Source: Acinetobacter sp. GSS19 (lineage in GTDB: Bacteria > Pseudomonadota > Gammaproteobacteria > Pseudomonadales > Moraxellaceae). From it: 64,000 nucleotides of DNA. A program made the translations under genes and the position numbers. The notes beneath the pieces are model-generated. The model saw only the letters and a program-made list of their open reading frames with translations. It was not told the DNA's origin and made no database searches. Shown piece after piece: positions 10,058 to 20,205 of this stretch (positions are counted from its first letter, which is position 1; every line of letters begins with the position of its first letter). The stretch is taken from the NCBI RefSeq assembly GCF_028621895.1, contig NZ_CP117520.1:1178001-1242000 (forward strand). Reading direction: 5' to 3'.

Positions 10058-12052
10058 ATGTTTGAGAAAATTTTAATTGCCAACCGTGGTGAAATCGCCT
10101 GCCGTGTCATCCGTACCGCGAAAAAGCTCGGCATTGCTACGGTGGCCGTCTATTCTGATGCCGATGCGCAATCACAACATGTCAAACTGGCCGATGAAGC
10201 CGTGCATATTGGACAGGCACCGGCTGCACAAAGTTACCTGCAAATGGAGCGCATCATTCAGGCCGCACTGGATACCGGTGCCCAAGCGATCCATCCGGGT
10301 TACGGCTTTCTGTCTGAAAATGACCAGTTCGCTTTGGCTTGTGAAAAGAACAACATTGTCTTTATTGGCCCACCTGTAGAAGCCATTTTGGCGATGGGCC
10401 TGAAAGCCACCTCCAAAGCCTTGATGGAAAAAGCCGGTGTACCTTTAACACCCGGCTATCACGGGGAAAATCAGGATACCGCTTTCCTGAAAGAACAGGC
10501 AGATCGTATCGGCTATCCGGTACTGATCAAAGCCAGTGCCGGTGGTGGTGGTAAAGGCATGCGTCTGGTGGAACGTGCTGAAGATTTTCTCAGTTCCCTG
10601 TCCTCTTGTAAGAGTGAAGCAAAATCCAGCTTTGGTAATGATGACGTATTAATTGAACGTTATGTGATTCAGCCACGCCATATTGAAGTACAGGTGTTTG
10701 GCGACATCCACGGCAACTATGTGCATCTGTTTGAACGTGATTGTTCTGTGCAGCGCCGTCACCAGAAAGTGCTGGAAGAAGCCCCTGCACCACAAATGCC
10801 CGCGCATAAACTAGACGCCATGCGTCAGGCCGCGATTGATGCTGCGCGTGCGGTGAATTATGTCGGTGCCGGTACGGTCGAATTTATTGTCGAGCAAGAT
10901 GGCACTGCTTATTTCATGGAAATGAATACCCGCTTGCAAGTCGAGCATCCAGTGACTGAAATGATCACTGGTGAGGATTTGGTAGAGTGGCAATTGCGTG
11001 TGGCCTTTGGTGAACCACTACCAAAACAGCAGGATGAATTGCAAATTCACGGCCATGCTATTGAAGCACGTGTTTATGCCGAAGAACCGGAAAAAGGTTT
11101 CTTGCCTGCGATTGGCAAAATCAGTTATCTGCACTATCCGGCTCAGAATGCTGCGGTACGTGTCGATAGCGGCATTGTCGAAGGTGATGAAATCAGCACC
11201 TATTATGACCCGATGATTGCCAAGCTGATTGTCTGGGGCAAAAACCGTGAAGCTGCACTGGTTCAGATGCACCATGCGCTAGGCCAGTTCCATGTCGAAG
11301 GTTTGGGCAATAACATTGCGTTTCTGGATCGTCTGGTGCTTTGCGATTCATTCAAGCAAGCCAAATTGGATACCAATCTGATCCAGCGTGAACATGATTT
11401 CCTGTTCCAGAGCGAACAGCAGCTGGATGCCAAACTGGTGGTGTCTGCGGCGTTTATCGAACTGTTAACCCTGCTTGAGAAAAATACCCAGCAAGTTTCC
11501 GCGGTCTGGCAAGCACAGCCGTTATGGCGCCTGAATATTCGCAGCCAGTACAGCATCGAGCTGAAATATGGCACTGAACTGCTGAAGGTACAGTTCACCG
11601 CTGAAGAACACGGGTTTACTGCCCAGTATCAGGAAAAGACCTATCGTGTTGCAGGCGAGTTGCTGGATCAAAATACCGCACATGTCCATCTGGATGTGCA
11701 GCAGCAGAAACTGGCCTTCAGCCAGCAGCAACAGCGCATTACCCTGTTCCAATCCGGTCAGAGCTACAAGTTTGACTATATCGATCCAGACTACGCGCAG
11801 GAAGACAGCAGCGCTGCCGACAGCAACCTGAAAGCGCCAATGCCGGGCGTGATTACCCAGGTGCTATTTGCGCCAAACGCCCAAGTGAAAAAAGATGAAG
11901 TCTTGATGACCCTGGAAGCGATGAAAATCGAATACTCGATTCGTGCACCGAGTGACGGCATCATCGCTTCTTCTTACTTCCAGGCCGGTGACCAGGTCAA
12001 AGCCGGTGATGAACTGGTGGAATTCCAGCCTTTTGAGGAGGCGGTGGCATGA
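10058..12052 (+). CDS. liuD: methylcrotonyl-CoA carboxylase, biotin-carrying (alpha) subunit
   Basis: A 664-residue alpha subunit combining biotin carboxylase and biotin carrier domains. The start MFEKILIANRGEIACRVIRT is the typical N-terminus; ATP-grasp features include KASAGGGGKGMRLV and FMEMNTRLQVEHPVTE; the biotinyl Lys is K623 in LEAMKIE. The start at 10058 has AATAAGGAATAAGGA upstream; the earlier in-frame ATG at 10016 lies inside liuC. It needs biotin ligase activity encoded elsewhere. Confidence 0.95.
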   Translation: MFEKILIANRGEIACRVIRTAKKLGIATVAVYSDADAQSQHVKLADEAVHIGQAPAAQSYLQMERIIQAALDTGAQAIHPGYGFLSENDQFALACEKNNIVFIGPPVEAILAMGLKATSKALMEKAGVPLTPGYHGENQDTAFLKEQADRIGYPVLIKASAGGGGKGMRLVERAEDFLSSLSSCKSEAKSSFGNDDVLIERYVIQPRHIEVQVFGDIHGNYVHLFERDCSVQRRHQKVLEEAPAPQMPAHKLDAMRQAAIDAARAVNYVGAGTVEFIVEQDGTAYFMEMNTRLQVEHPVTEMITGEDLVEWQLRVAFGEPLPKQQDELQIHGHAIEARVYAEEPEKGFLPAIGKISYLHYPAQNAAVRVDSGIVEGDEISTYYDPMIAKLIVWGKNREAALVQMHHALGQFHVEGLGNNIAFLDRLVLCDSFKQAKLDTNLIQREHDFLFQSEQQLDAKLVVSAAFIELLTLLEKNTQQVSAVWQAQPLWRLNIRSQYSIELKYGTELLKVQFTAEEHGFTAQYQEKTYRVAGELLDQNTAHVHLDVQQQKLAFSQQQQRITLFQSGQSYKFDYIDPDYAQEDSSAADSNLKAPMPGVITQVLFAPNAQVKKDEVLMTLEAMKIEYSIRAPSDGIIASSYFQAGDQVKAGDELVEFQPFEEAVA

Positions 12053-12951
12053 GTGAATTTGTCAAAATTGTCGAAGTCGGGCCACGTGATGGCCTGCAAA
12101 ATGAAAAACAGCCGTTGACCATCGGCCAGCGCCGTGACCTGATTCTGGACTTGATGAAAACCGGTCTGCGTTCCATTGAAGTCGGCTCCTGTGTCTCTGC
12201 AAAATGGGTACCACAGATGGCACACAGTGACGAACTGTATGCCATGCTGCCGAAAGATCCAGAGATCAGCTTTAGCCTGCTCACACCGAATATCAAGGGA
12301 TTTGAAGCAGCCAAGGCTGTTGGCTGTCAGGAAGTTGCAGTATTTACCGCAGCTTCCGAAAGCTTTACCCGGAAAAACATCAACTGTTCGATTGCGGAAA
12401 GTTTTGACAAGTTTGCCGATGTGTTACAGGAAGCCAAAGCCAGCAATATCCGCGTACGTGGCTATGTGTCCTGTATTGTCGACTGCCCTTATGAAGGTGC
12501 GATCGATCCTCGTCAGGTTGCACAGGTGGTGAAAAAACTCTATGAGATGGGCTGCTCTGAAGTCTCTCTCGGAGAAACCATTGGCACAGCCACCCCAGAC
12601 CGGGTGAAAAAGGTCTGGCAGGCTTGTCTGGCTGAACTCGATGCGTCTGTGTTGGCCGGACATTTCCATAATACCTATGGCATGGCCATCGCCAACATTT
12701 ATGAATCCTTGCAGCATGGCATCCGAGTGTTTGATTCCTCGATTGCCGGCCTGGGTGGTTGTCCATACGCCAAAGGCGCATCAGGCAATGTGTCTACCGA
12801 AGACCTGTATTACCTGCTCTCACATATGGGCTTTTCAACCGGACTGAATCTTGATGCGCTGATGCAGGCCAGCCAGAACATTAGCCAGATCCTGCAACGT
12901 GACAATCCGTCGAATTATGCGAACGTATACTGGCAAACCCGCTGTGCCTAA
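12049..12951 (+). CDS. liuE: hydroxymethylglutaryl-CoA lyase
   Basis: A 300-residue HMG-CoA lyase that splits HMG-CoA into acetoacetate and acetyl-CoA. The N-terminus KIVEVGPRDGLQNEK is the diagnostic metal-binding segment; AGHFHNTYGMA carries metal-ligand His residues, and GLGGCPYAKGASGNVSTED contains the catalytic-loop Cys. It overlaps liuD by 4 bases (ATGA), showing translational coupling. Confidence 0.95.
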   Translation: MSEFVKIVEVGPRDGLQNEKQPLTIGQRRDLILDLMKTGLRSIEVGSCVSAKWVPQMAHSDELYAMLPKDPEISFSLLTPNIKGFEAAKAVGCQEVAVFTAASESFTRKNINCSIAESFDKFADVLQEAKASNIRVRGYVSCIVDCPYEGAIDPRQVAQVVKKLYEMGCSEVSLGETIGTATPDRVKKVWQACLAELDASVLAGHFHNTYGMAIANIYESLQHGIRVFDSSIAGLGGCPYAKGASGNVSTEDLYYLLSHMGFSTGLNLDALMQASQNISQILQRDNPSNYANVYWQTRCA

Positions 12952-13047
12952 GCCTGATGGCTCGCTGATCAGCTCAGCTGACTCAGCAGCCGTCATAAAA
13001 CATGACCAGCCTCCTGATGGAACGACAGAATAAATAGAGAGAACAGC

Positions 13048-13755
13048 ATGTCCAATAAAGTATTTAAAAGTGCAGCCGATGCACTGCAAGACATTGTGAA
13101 AGATGGCCAAACCCTCGCCGTGGGAGGATTTGGACTCTGCGGTATTCCTGAAGCCCTGATTGCCGCCTTAAAAGACACCGGCGTCAAACAACTGACCTGT
13201 ATTTCCAACAATGCCGGTGTCGATGGTTTTGGATTGGGACTGTTGCTGGAAACCAAACAGATCAAAAAAATGATCTCGTCTTATGTCGGTGAGAACAAAG
13301 AGTTTGAACGTCAATATTTAAGTGGCGAACTTGAAGTCGAACTGACACCACAAGGCACCTTGGCAGAAAAACTGCGTGCCGGCGGTGCGGGCATCCCGGC
13401 CTTTTTTACCCAAACCGGTGTAGGCACATTGATTGCCGAAGGCAAAGAAGTGCGTGAATTCGACGGCAAAGAATACATTCTGGAAAATTCTCTGACCGCT
13501 GATGTGGCATTGGTCAAAGCTTATAAAGCCGACAAGGCGGGCAATCTAGTGTTCCGTAAAACCGCACAGAATTTTAACCCGATGTGCGCGATGGCCGGCA
13601 AAGTCACGGTGGCCGAAGTCGAGCAGCTGGTCGAAATTGGTGAACTGGATCCGGATGAAATCCATTTACCGGGCATTTATGTCAATCGCATTATCGTGAA
13701 TGCGCATCCTGAAAAACGTATCGAACAAATGACTTTAAAAGCGGAGGTTGTGTAA
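13048..13755 (+). CDS. scoA: 3-oxoacid CoA-transferase subunit A
   Basis: A 235-residue alpha subunit of succinyl-CoA:3-oxoacid CoA-transferase, which activates acetoacetate. Motifs include [17 protein letters not shown] near the N-terminus, [14 protein letters not shown] and [16 protein letters not shown]. It follows liuE by 96 bases and is 2 bases from scoB. With LiuE it turns acetoacetate into acetoacetyl-CoA for the thiolase downstream. Confidence 0.92.
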   Translation: MSNKVFKSAADALQDIVKDGQTLAVGGFGLCGIPEALIAALKDTGVKQLTCISNNAGVDGFGLGLLLETKQIKKMISSYVGENKEFERQYLSGELEVELTPQGTLAEKLRAGGAGIPAFFTQTGVGTLIAEGKEVREFDGKEYILENSLTADVALVKAYKADKAGNLVFRKTAQNFNPMCAMAGKVTVAEVEQLVEIGELDPDEIHLPGIYVNRIIVNAHPEKRIEQMTLKAEVV

Positions 13756-13757
13756 TT

Positions 13758-14429
13758 ATGGCTTGGACTCGTAATGAAATGGCGCAACGTGCCGCACAAG
13801 AACTGCAAGACGGTTTCTATGTCAATCTGGGCATTGGCCTGCCAACGCTGGTCGCGAACTATATCCCGGAAAATATCAATGTCTGGTTGCAGTCTGAAAA
13901 TGGACTGCTCGGTATTGGCGAGTTCCCGACTGCGGAAACCGTGGATGCTGACCTGATCAATGCCGGCAAACAAACTGTGACGGCACGCCCGGGCGCTGCA
14001 TTTTTTTCCAGTGCTGAGTCCTTCGCCATGATTCGTGGTGGCCATGTCAATATTGCTATTTTGGGTGCAATGGAAGTCTCTGAAACCGGTGATCTGGCCA
14101 ACTGGATGATTCCGGGTAAAAAGGTCAAAGGCATGGGTGGCGCGATGGATCTGGTGGCTGGCGTGCAAAAAGTGGTGGTACTGATGGAGCACTGTGCCAA
14201 AGACGGTACACCAAAGATCGTCCCGCAATGCAGCCTGCCACTCACGGGTAAGGCTGTAGTGAATCGAATCATTACCGACTTGGGTGTGATGGATATTACG
14301 CCTCAAGGTGTGGAGCTGATTGAGCTGGCGGATGGTGTCAGCTTTGAACAGATTCAGCAGGTGACTGGCGTACCATTGATCAATAAATGTCATGTACAGC
14401 AAGCACATGCACAGGCTGTCTGTGTTTAA
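13758..14429 (+). CDS. scoB: 3-oxoacid CoA-transferase subunit B
   Basis: A 223-residue beta subunit. [17 protein letters not shown] and the segment [12 protein letters not shown] hold the catalytic Glu that forms the CoA thioester; [27 protein letters not shown] is also typical. It pairs with scoA immediately upstream. A long antisense reading frame covering this gene is a shadow of its codon pattern. Confidence 0.92.
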   Translation: MAWTRNEMAQRAAQELQDGFYVNLGIGLPTLVANYIPENINVWLQSENGLLGIGEFPTAETVDADLINAGKQTVTARPGAAFFSSAESFAMIRGGHVNIAILGAMEVSETGDLANWMIPGKKVKGMGGAMDLVAGVQKVVVLMEHCAKDGTPKIVPQCSLPLTGKAVVNRIITDLGVMDITPQGVELIELADGVSFEQIQQVTGVPLINKCHVQQAHAQAVCV

Positions 14430-14463
14430 ATGATTGCTGTAACAAAACATTATAAAATGCTGG

Positions 14464-14487
14464 AAAGTCATCTTCAGATGGCTTTTT
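14464..14487 (+). terminator. hairpin with T-run between scoB and the thiolase gene
   Basis: AAAGTCATC-TTCA-GATGGCTTT, one G-T pair in the 9-bp stem, followed by Ts to 14487. It may partly separate the thiolase gene from the liu-sco transcript. Confidence 0.5.
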
Positions 14488-14525
14488 ACAGCACAACAAA
14501 CAACTAAAATAATTAGGGACAGAAA

Positions 14526-15698
14526 ATGCAGAATATTGTGATCGTTGCCGGTAGCCGTACCCCGATGGGCGGTTTTCAAGGCAGTTTATCCGACCTAACC
14601 GCCCCTGAATTGGGTGCAGTGGTGATCCGTGAAACTGTCAAACGTGCAGGTGTAGCACCTGAACAGGTCGATGAAGTGATTATGGGCTGTGTTTTACCTG
14701 CCGGCCTGAAGCAGGGCCCGGCACGCCAGGCCATGCGCCAGGCGGGTTTGCCAGATTCTACTGGGGCCGTCACCATCAACAAACTCTGCGGTTCTGCCAT
14801 GAAAGCGGTGTTGCAGGCATCGGATGCCCTCAAAGCCGGCAGTGCCAAAATCGTCGTAGCCGGTGGCATGGAATCCATGAGCAATGTCCCTTACCTGTTG
14901 CCAAAAGCACGCGGTGGCTACCGCATGGGACATGGTGACATCAAGGATCATATGTTCCTCGATGGCTTGGAGGATGCAGAAACCGGCCGTCTGATGGGCA
15001 GCTTCGCGCAGGATGCAGCTAATCAGAAAGGTTTTAGCCGTGAACAGATGGACAATTTTGCCATCAATTCGCTGAAAAAAGCCCAAACCGCCATTACCGA
15101 AGGCTATTTTATTGATGAAATCGCACCGGTTGAAATTCAGGGACGCAAAGGCACCGAAATAGTCAGTCAAGACGAACAGCCCCTAAAGGCCAATCTGGAC
15201 AAGATTGCCACCCTGCGCCCTGCTTTTGCTAAAGATGGTACGATTACCGCGGCAAACTCGAGTTCAATTTCGGATGGTGCTGCCGCCTTATTACTTACCA
15301 CTGAACAGCATGCACAGCAGATGGGCTTGCCGGTTCTAGCTAAAATTGTCGCGACTTCTTGCCATTCCCAGCATCCAAGCGAATTTACCATTGCACCGAT
15401 TGGGGCAATTAAAAAAGTGTTAAATCGAGCTGGCTGGCTGGTCGAGGAAGTCGATTTGTGGGAAATCAATGAAGCTTTCGCTATGGTGGCGATGGCTCCG
15501 ATCCATGATTTGGGTATTGATGAAGCCAAAGTTAATATTCACGGCGGCGCTTGTGCCCTCGGTCATCCGATTGGCGCCACGGGAGCACGGATTATTCTGT
15601 CTTTGATTTATGCCCTAAAACGTCTTGGAAAAACCAAAGGAGTTGCCACCTTGTGTATAGGCGGTGGTGAAGCAACTGCGGTGGCGATTGAAATATAG
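14526..15698 (+). CDS. acetyl-CoA C-acetyltransferase (thiolase)
   Basis: A 390-residue thiolase that would cleave acetoacetyl-CoA to two acetyl-CoA, finishing leucine breakdown. The nucleophilic Cys lies in INKLCGSAMKAV, the His in WEINEAFAMVAMAP, and the second Cys in ATLCIGGGEATA. ALGHPIGATGARI is the usual glycine-rich closing motif. It could also serve other beta-ketothiolase needs, as it may have its own start after the hairpin at 14464. Confidence 0.93.
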   Translation: MQNIVIVAGSRTPMGGFQGSLSDLTAPELGAVVIRETVKRAGVAPEQVDEVIMGCVLPAGLKQGPARQAMRQAGLPDSTGAVTINKLCGSAMKAVLQASDALKAGSAKIVVAGGMESMSNVPYLLPKARGGYRMGHGDIKDHMFLDGLEDAETGRLMGSFAQDAANQKGFSREQMDNFAINSLKKAQTAITEGYFIDEIAPVEIQGRKGTEIVSQDEQPLKANLDKIATLRPAFAKDGTITAANSSSISDGAAALLLTTEQHAQQMGLPVLAKIVATSCHSQHPSEFTIAPIGAIKKVLNRAGWLVEEVDLWEINEAFAMVAMAPIHDLGIDEAKVNIHGGACALGHPIGATGARIILSLIYALKRLGKTKGVATLCIGGGEATAVAIEI

Positions 15699-15727
15699 TC
15701 TGGATTAGACAGCGATTGCTTTGGGTA

Positions 15728-15756
15728 AAACCGTGATCGACTCACGGTTTTTTTTA
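15728..15756 (+). terminator. Rho-independent terminator of the liu-sco-thiolase block
   Basis: Perfect 9-bp stem AAACCGTGA/TCACGGTTT with loop TCGAC, followed by a run of Ts. Confidence 0.85.
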
Positions 15757-16040
15757 TTGGCTTTAGTTCACTAATATTGCCATTTTCAACTCACATACTT
15801 TTATGAACGATAGGTAAAAAAGACGTATTTAGATTCTCATTCAATGATGAAATTTTCATAACCTTATGAAATAAAATGCTAAGGAAAAATTACTTACAAA
15901 AAACATCGAAAAATCATAAGGATACTTGATTATTCAACTATTTAGTTTTTCTTGAGTGAATTCATCAGATTACAGAAGCATTTCAATGCCCGGATGCTGA
16001 ATCTCTTATAATGGCGCGGTGAAAAATAAAGGGGGCCAGA
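15757..16040. other. AT-rich intergenic region
   Basis: Non-coding stretch between the terminator and the arsR-like gene. I see no ORF, repeat or structured element; it should carry the promoter of the regulator, whose ribosome site is AAAGGGGG just before 16041. Confidence 0.5.
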
Positions 16041-16358
16041 ATGAATAAACCAAGCGAAATTCTCGAAATGAGAGCAGCCGCCGACCAGGTTGTTGGGGTG
16101 TTAAAGGCAATGGCGAATACGGATCGTTTGCTTATTCTTTGTCATCTGGCACTCGAAGAACTGAATGTTTCCGAGATCGAACAAAAAACCGGAATTTTGC
16201 AACCGACCTTATCCCAGCAACTGATGATGCTGCGTAAAAGTGATGTGGTAAATACCCGTCGTGATGGAAAACAGATTTTTTATTCAATTAAAGACCCCCA
16301 TCTGACTTCAGTACTCAGCTTGATGTACGAACTCTATTGCCCGAAGACGTCTAACTGA
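16041..16358 (+). CDS. ArsR-family regulator of the BigR/SqrR/YgaV persulfide-sensing type
   Basis: A 105-residue winged helix repressor. The DNA-reading region is VSEIEQKTGILQPTLSQQLMMLRKSDVV and the wing TRRDGKQIFYSI. It carries exactly two Cys: Cys34 (LLILCHL) and Cys100 (LYCPK). This is the pair whose disulfide or polysulfide bridge senses reactive sulfur in BigR, SqrR and YgaV. No classical metal-site motif is present. The next gene is a SulP anion transporter on the same strand, compatible with control of sulfur traffic. The sensing role is inferred from the Cys pattern. Confidence 0.82.
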   Translation: MNKPSEILEMRAAADQVVGVLKAMANTDRLLILCHLALEELNVSEIEQKTGILQPTLSQQLMMLRKSDVVNTRRDGKQIFYSIKDPHLTSVLSLMYELYCPKTSN

Positions 16359-16460
16359 ACTTCTCTTAAATCGAGACAACCTGACTGGATTCAGGCCATT
16401 TGCACAGGAATTAACTTCGCATTTTCTGCATAATAGATCAAAAATGATTTAGAACATGTG

Positions 16461-18203
16461 ATGCCTGTGTCCCGCATAAACCTGAAACAGCTGATCCCCG
16501 CCAGCCAATGGTTGCGTTATTATGATGCGCAAAGCTTTAGGGCTGACTTACTTTCGGCCCTGATCGTGATCGCCATGCTGGTGCCGCAAGGCATGGCTTA
16601 TGCCATGTTGGCGGGACTTCCTCCGGTCATGGGTTTATATGCCAGTGTTTTCCCAATGCTAGTTTATGCCTTGTTTGGTGGTAGCCCGACCTTGTCGATT
16701 GGTCCGGTTGCCCTGATTTCCATGATGACCTATGCAGCGCTGAGTCCTTTTTATAGTGTTGGTTCCGCAGCCTATATTGAAGCCGCAATGCTGCTGGCCC
16801 TACTGACCGGTGGCATTTCAGTGTTATTGGGTGTATTGCGTTTTGGTTTTCTGATTCAGCTGATCAGCCATCCCGTAATTAAAAGTTTTGTGATCGCCTC
16901 AGCCGTACTGATTGCGCTGGGACAGCTCAAGTTTCTGTTTGATATCCCCTTACAGGGTGACAATCTGATCAAATTTGTCATGAGTGCTTGGCAACACTGG
17001 CCAGCGACGAACATAGAAAGCCTATTATTCGGCTTGGCCGGCCTGACCTTTTTATTGTTTACTCCGCTATTGTTACGGAGTTTTCTACCATTTTCCGGAC
17101 ACACGCTTGACTTCATGATCAAGTCATTGCCCCTCGTTATGGTGTTATTGTCGATTGCGGTGGTTCAGTTCCACTGGATTGACTTGCAACAACTCAAAAC
17201 CGTCGGTCCTATTCCTCAAGGCTTTCCACCGTTGCACATGCCAGAATGGTCTTTATCCATGCTGCTACAACTGCTGCCAGGTGCATTTATGATTGCCATG
17301 ATCAGCTTTGTCGAGTCTTTATCGATTGCACAGGCCACGGCTTTACAGAAACGTAGCAACCTGAATAACAATCAGGAGTTAATCGCCTTGGGACTGGCTA
17401 ATCTCAGTGCGGGGATCAGTTCAGCATTTCCGGTCACTGGCAGTTTGTCACGGACTGTAGTGAATGCTGAAGCAGGTGCCAAAACACCCATGGCCGGTGT
17501 TCTGTCTTCGCTGTTTATTGTGATTGTCGGACTGTTTTTCACCAGTATTTTTACTCACTTGCCGCTGGCTATTTTGGCAGCTACCATTCTGGTCTCAATC
17601 TGGAAACTGGTGCAATTTCAGACTTTTTTTGATACTTGGCGTTATTCCAAAGCTGATGGTCTGGCCATGTGGATCACTTTTTTTGCAGTCTTGTTGATTG
17701 ATCTGAGCAGCGGTTTGCTGCTCGGCATCATTTCCACTTTTATCCTTATGCTCTGGCGGATTAGTCGTCCCCACGTCGCTACACTGGGGCTGGTGGAAGG
17801 CACCCAGCATTTTCGTAATATTTCCCGTCATGAAGTACGGACGAGCCCCAAAATTTTTTCCATGCGGATTGATGAGAACCTGAATTTTCTGAATGCCAAC
17901 AGCATTAAAGGCTACATTATTACCGAAGTAAGCCAAAATCCTGAGCTGCAGCATGTGATTATTAACTGTTCCAGTATCTCTGCGATTGATCTGAGCGCTC
18001 TTGAAATGCTAGAGGAAGTCAATGATGAACTGGAGAAACTCGGTATTCAACTGCATTTATCCGAGGTTAAAGGACCGGTGATTGACAAGCTCAACAGTGC
18101 AGAATTTCCCCAGCATTTATCCGGGCAGATTTTTCTTTCGCATTATTTGGCTGTCCAGGCGCTGGATCCTGACATATATGGACTGCAGCCAAAAGTCCGC
18201 TGA
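16461..18203 (+). CDS. SulP-family inorganic anion transporter with STAS domain
   Basis: About 580 residues. The membrane part (roughly residues 20-430, with the family segments LVPQGMAYAMLAGLPPVMGLYAS and ISSAFPVTGSLSRTVVNAEAGAKTP) is followed by a cytoplasmic STAS domain (about 450-560, with INCSSISAIDLSALEML). Family members move sulfate, bicarbonate or other anions; the exact ion is not readable. ATG 16461 is preferred to the GTG one codon upstream, though no good ribosome site is seen for either. It follows the BigR-like gene by about 100 bases. Confidence 0.88.
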   Translation: MPVSRINLKQLIPASQWLRYYDAQSFRADLLSALIVIAMLVPQGMAYAMLAGLPPVMGLYASVFPMLVYALFGGSPTLSIGPVALISMMTYAALSPFYSVGSAAYIEAAMLLALLTGGISVLLGVLRFGFLIQLISHPVIKSFVIASAVLIALGQLKFLFDIPLQGDNLIKFVMSAWQHWPATNIESLLFGLAGLTFLLFTPLLLRSFLPFSGHTLDFMIKSLPLVMVLLSIAVVQFHWIDLQQLKTVGPIPQGFPPLHMPEWSLSMLLQLLPGAFMIAMISFVESLSIAQATALQKRSNLNNNQELIALGLANLSAGISSAFPVTGSLSRTVVNAEAGAKTPMAGVLSSLFIVIVGLFFTSIFTHLPLAILAATILVSIWKLVQFQTFFDTWRYSKADGLAMWITFFAVLLIDLSSGLLLGIISTFILMLWRISRPHVATLGLVEGTQHFRNISRHEVRTSPKIFSMRIDENLNFLNANSIKGYIITEVSQNPELQHVIINCSSISAIDLSALEMLEEVNDELEKLGIQLHLSEVKGPVIDKLNSAEFPQHLSGQIFLSHYLAVQALDPDIYGLQPKVR

Positions 18204-18293
18204 TTACAGCGATGACATTTCGCTAAAAGCATTTTGACTTTAGACTTCTTGGTATAAAATGCCGCCTTTGTTTTTCTCCCTCAGGGCCTCGTT

Positions 18294-19490
18294 ATGTCTG
18301 CTCTCTTCTCCCGATTGGGTCTGGTGCAACGCATTATGCTTGCGATTGTGCTCGGTATTGCGATTGCATGGCTGTTTCCACAATTCACACCTTACCTCAG
18401 CTTATTGGGCGACATTTTTATCAAGGCCTTAAAATCGGTCGCACCGATTCTGGTTTTTGTATTGGTGATGTCTTCCATCGCTAATTTTAAAGTTGGTCAT
18501 GGTACACACATCAGACCCGTGCTCATACTGTATGTGATTGGCATGTTACTGGCCGCCATCAGTGCGGTCTCTGCCAGTATTTTATTTCCAAGTACCCTAT
18601 TTTTAGACATTCCGGCACAAAGTAACCTGCAACCGCCAGGAAACCTGAGTGAAATCCTGAAGAACTTGTTACTCAGCTTTGTCACTAATCCCATCACCGC
18701 GCTTTCTGAAGCAAACTTTATTGGCATTTTGGCTTGGGCTGTGGGTTTAGGTATTGGTTTACGTCATGCCAGTGATCAGACCAAAACGACTTTACAAGAT
18801 TTTGCTTTGGCGATTAATCAGGTTATCCGTTGGGTGATTGCTTTTGCACCTGTGGGAATTTTTGGTCTGGTAGCCGTGACCTTTGCCGATGCTGGGCTGG
18901 CAACCCTGAGTAGCTATGCTCATCTTCTTGCTGTTTTGCTAGGCACCATGCTATTTGTTGCACTGGTGATCAACCCGCTCATTGTCTGGATCACGATCCG
19001 TCAAAATCCCTATCCACTGGTTTTCACCTGCTTGCGTGAAAGTGGCCTCACTGCCTTTTTTACCCGTAGTTCGGCAGCCAATATTCCAGTCAATCTGGAT
19101 TTGGCCAAACGTCTGGGGGTAAATCCATCCCTGTCTGGGATTGCGATTCCACTCGGTGCAACCGTAAATATGGGAGGCGCGGCCGTGACCATTACTGTAC
19201 TCACCTTGGCTGCTGCACATACTTTAGCTATTGAAGTGAGTCTGGTGAGTATGCTGATCCTTTCAGTAGTGGCGACTATTTCTGCCTGTGGTGCATCAGG
19301 GGTAGCTGGGGGTTCCTTGCTGCTGATTCCGGTCGCATGTGGCCTGTTTGGCATTCCGTCTGAAATCGCCATGCAGGTCGTTGCGATTGGTATGGTCATT
19401 TCAATTTTACAAGACTCAACAGAAACTGCCATTAACTCCTCAACTGATGTATTATTCACCTGTGCTGTTGATTTGATTAGCAAAAAATAA
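18294..19490 (+). CDS. sstT: serine/threonine:sodium symporter SstT
   Basis: A 398-residue transporter of the dicarboxylate/amino acid:cation symporter family. Close to SstT by the segments [67 protein letters not shown] and the C-terminal [21 protein letters not shown]. It imports serine and threonine with sodium in the inner membrane. Length and hydrophobic pattern are typical. Confidence 0.92.
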   Translation: MSALFSRLGLVQRIMLAIVLGIAIAWLFPQFTPYLSLLGDIFIKALKSVAPILVFVLVMSSIANFKVGHGTHIRPVLILYVIGMLLAAISAVSASILFPSTLFLDIPAQSNLQPPGNLSEILKNLLLSFVTNPITALSEANFIGILAWAVGLGIGLRHASDQTKTTLQDFALAINQVIRWVIAFAPVGIFGLVAVTFADAGLATLSSYAHLLAVLLGTMLFVALVINPLIVWITIRQNPYPLVFTCLRESGLTAFFTRSSAANIPVNLDLAKRLGVNPSLSGIAIPLGATVNMGGAAVTITVLTLAAAHTLAIEVSLVSMLILSVVATISACGASGVAGGSLLLIPVACGLFGIPSEIAMQVVAIGMVISILQDSTETAINSSTDVLFTCAVDLISKK

Positions 19491-19515
19491 TTTACGCGAC
19501 ATCAGTGAGTTGCTT

Positions 19516-20196
19516 ATGCCATTACAACATTTGCCGAAATGGGTTCAGGCGGGAGCCTTCATGCTTGCTTTAAATGCGGGCATGGTCAATGTAATGGGCT
19601 TATTAACGGTATTACATCAGTCCATCTCGCATATGACTGGTAATGTCAGTAATATCGCGATGGCGCTGATCAAGGCCGATTATGCTCATGTGCTCTATCT
19701 GGCATTGGTACTGTTCTGTTATGTACTGGGATCTTTCTATAGCGGAGTGATCCTGGGTAATAGCCATTTTCAGTTTGGGCACCGCTACGGAATTCCGTTG
19801 ACACTGGTGGGGCTGTTCCTGTTGTTCTGCTGGGTTTTTGTGCCGTATTTCCCCGCCTACTCCCTGCTTTGGGCCAGTGCTGCAATGGGGGTACAAAATG
19901 CCATGGTCAGCCACTATAAAGGCACCATTATTCGAACCACACATTTATCCGGCGTACTGACCGATTTGGGACTGGCCTTTGGCTATCTGGCGCGTGGTTT
20001 ACATGTAGATCATCGCAGGATTATTTTACATTTTCTGATTTTACTGGGCTTCTTGGTGGGCGGTATCATTGCGGCAGTGCTCTATCCCCTTCTCGGCCTG
20101 GATTCGTTTTTAGTGCCTGTGGCGTTAAGCATGTTGCTGAGTCTGGGCTATTGGGCTGTTTATTATTTCTATTTTCACTATCGTTCGGATGTTTAG
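19516..20196 (+). CDS. YoaK family (DUF1275) membrane protein
   Basis: About 226 residues with six or more hydrophobic segments. The N-terminal pattern AGAFMLALNAGMVNVMGLLT and HMTGNVSNIAMAL is typical of DUF1275, as is the central SAAMGVQNAMVSHYKGTIIRTTHLSGVLTDLG. Function of the family is not established. ATG 19516 is preferred to the TTG two codons earlier. It sits 9 bases before the DUF2058 gene, so the two are probably co-transcribed. Confidence 0.82.
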   Translation: MPLQHLPKWVQAGAFMLALNAGMVNVMGLLTVLHQSISHMTGNVSNIAMALIKADYAHVLYLALVLFCYVLGSFYSGVILGNSHFQFGHRYGIPLTLVGLFLLFCWVFVPYFPAYSLLWASAAMGVQNAMVSHYKGTIIRTTHLSGVLTDLGLAFGYLARGLHVDHRRIILHFLILLGFLVGGIIAAVLYPLLGLDSFLVPVALSMLLSLGYWAVYYFYFHYRSDV

Positions 20197-20205
20197 AGAG
20201 TTGTT

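Noticed and set aside
13677..14579. A 300-codon minus-strand frame opposite scoB and the thiolase start
   Set aside because: It lies wholly antisense to well-identified genes, is rich in His and Cys as expected from a mirrored codon pattern, and has no ribosome site.
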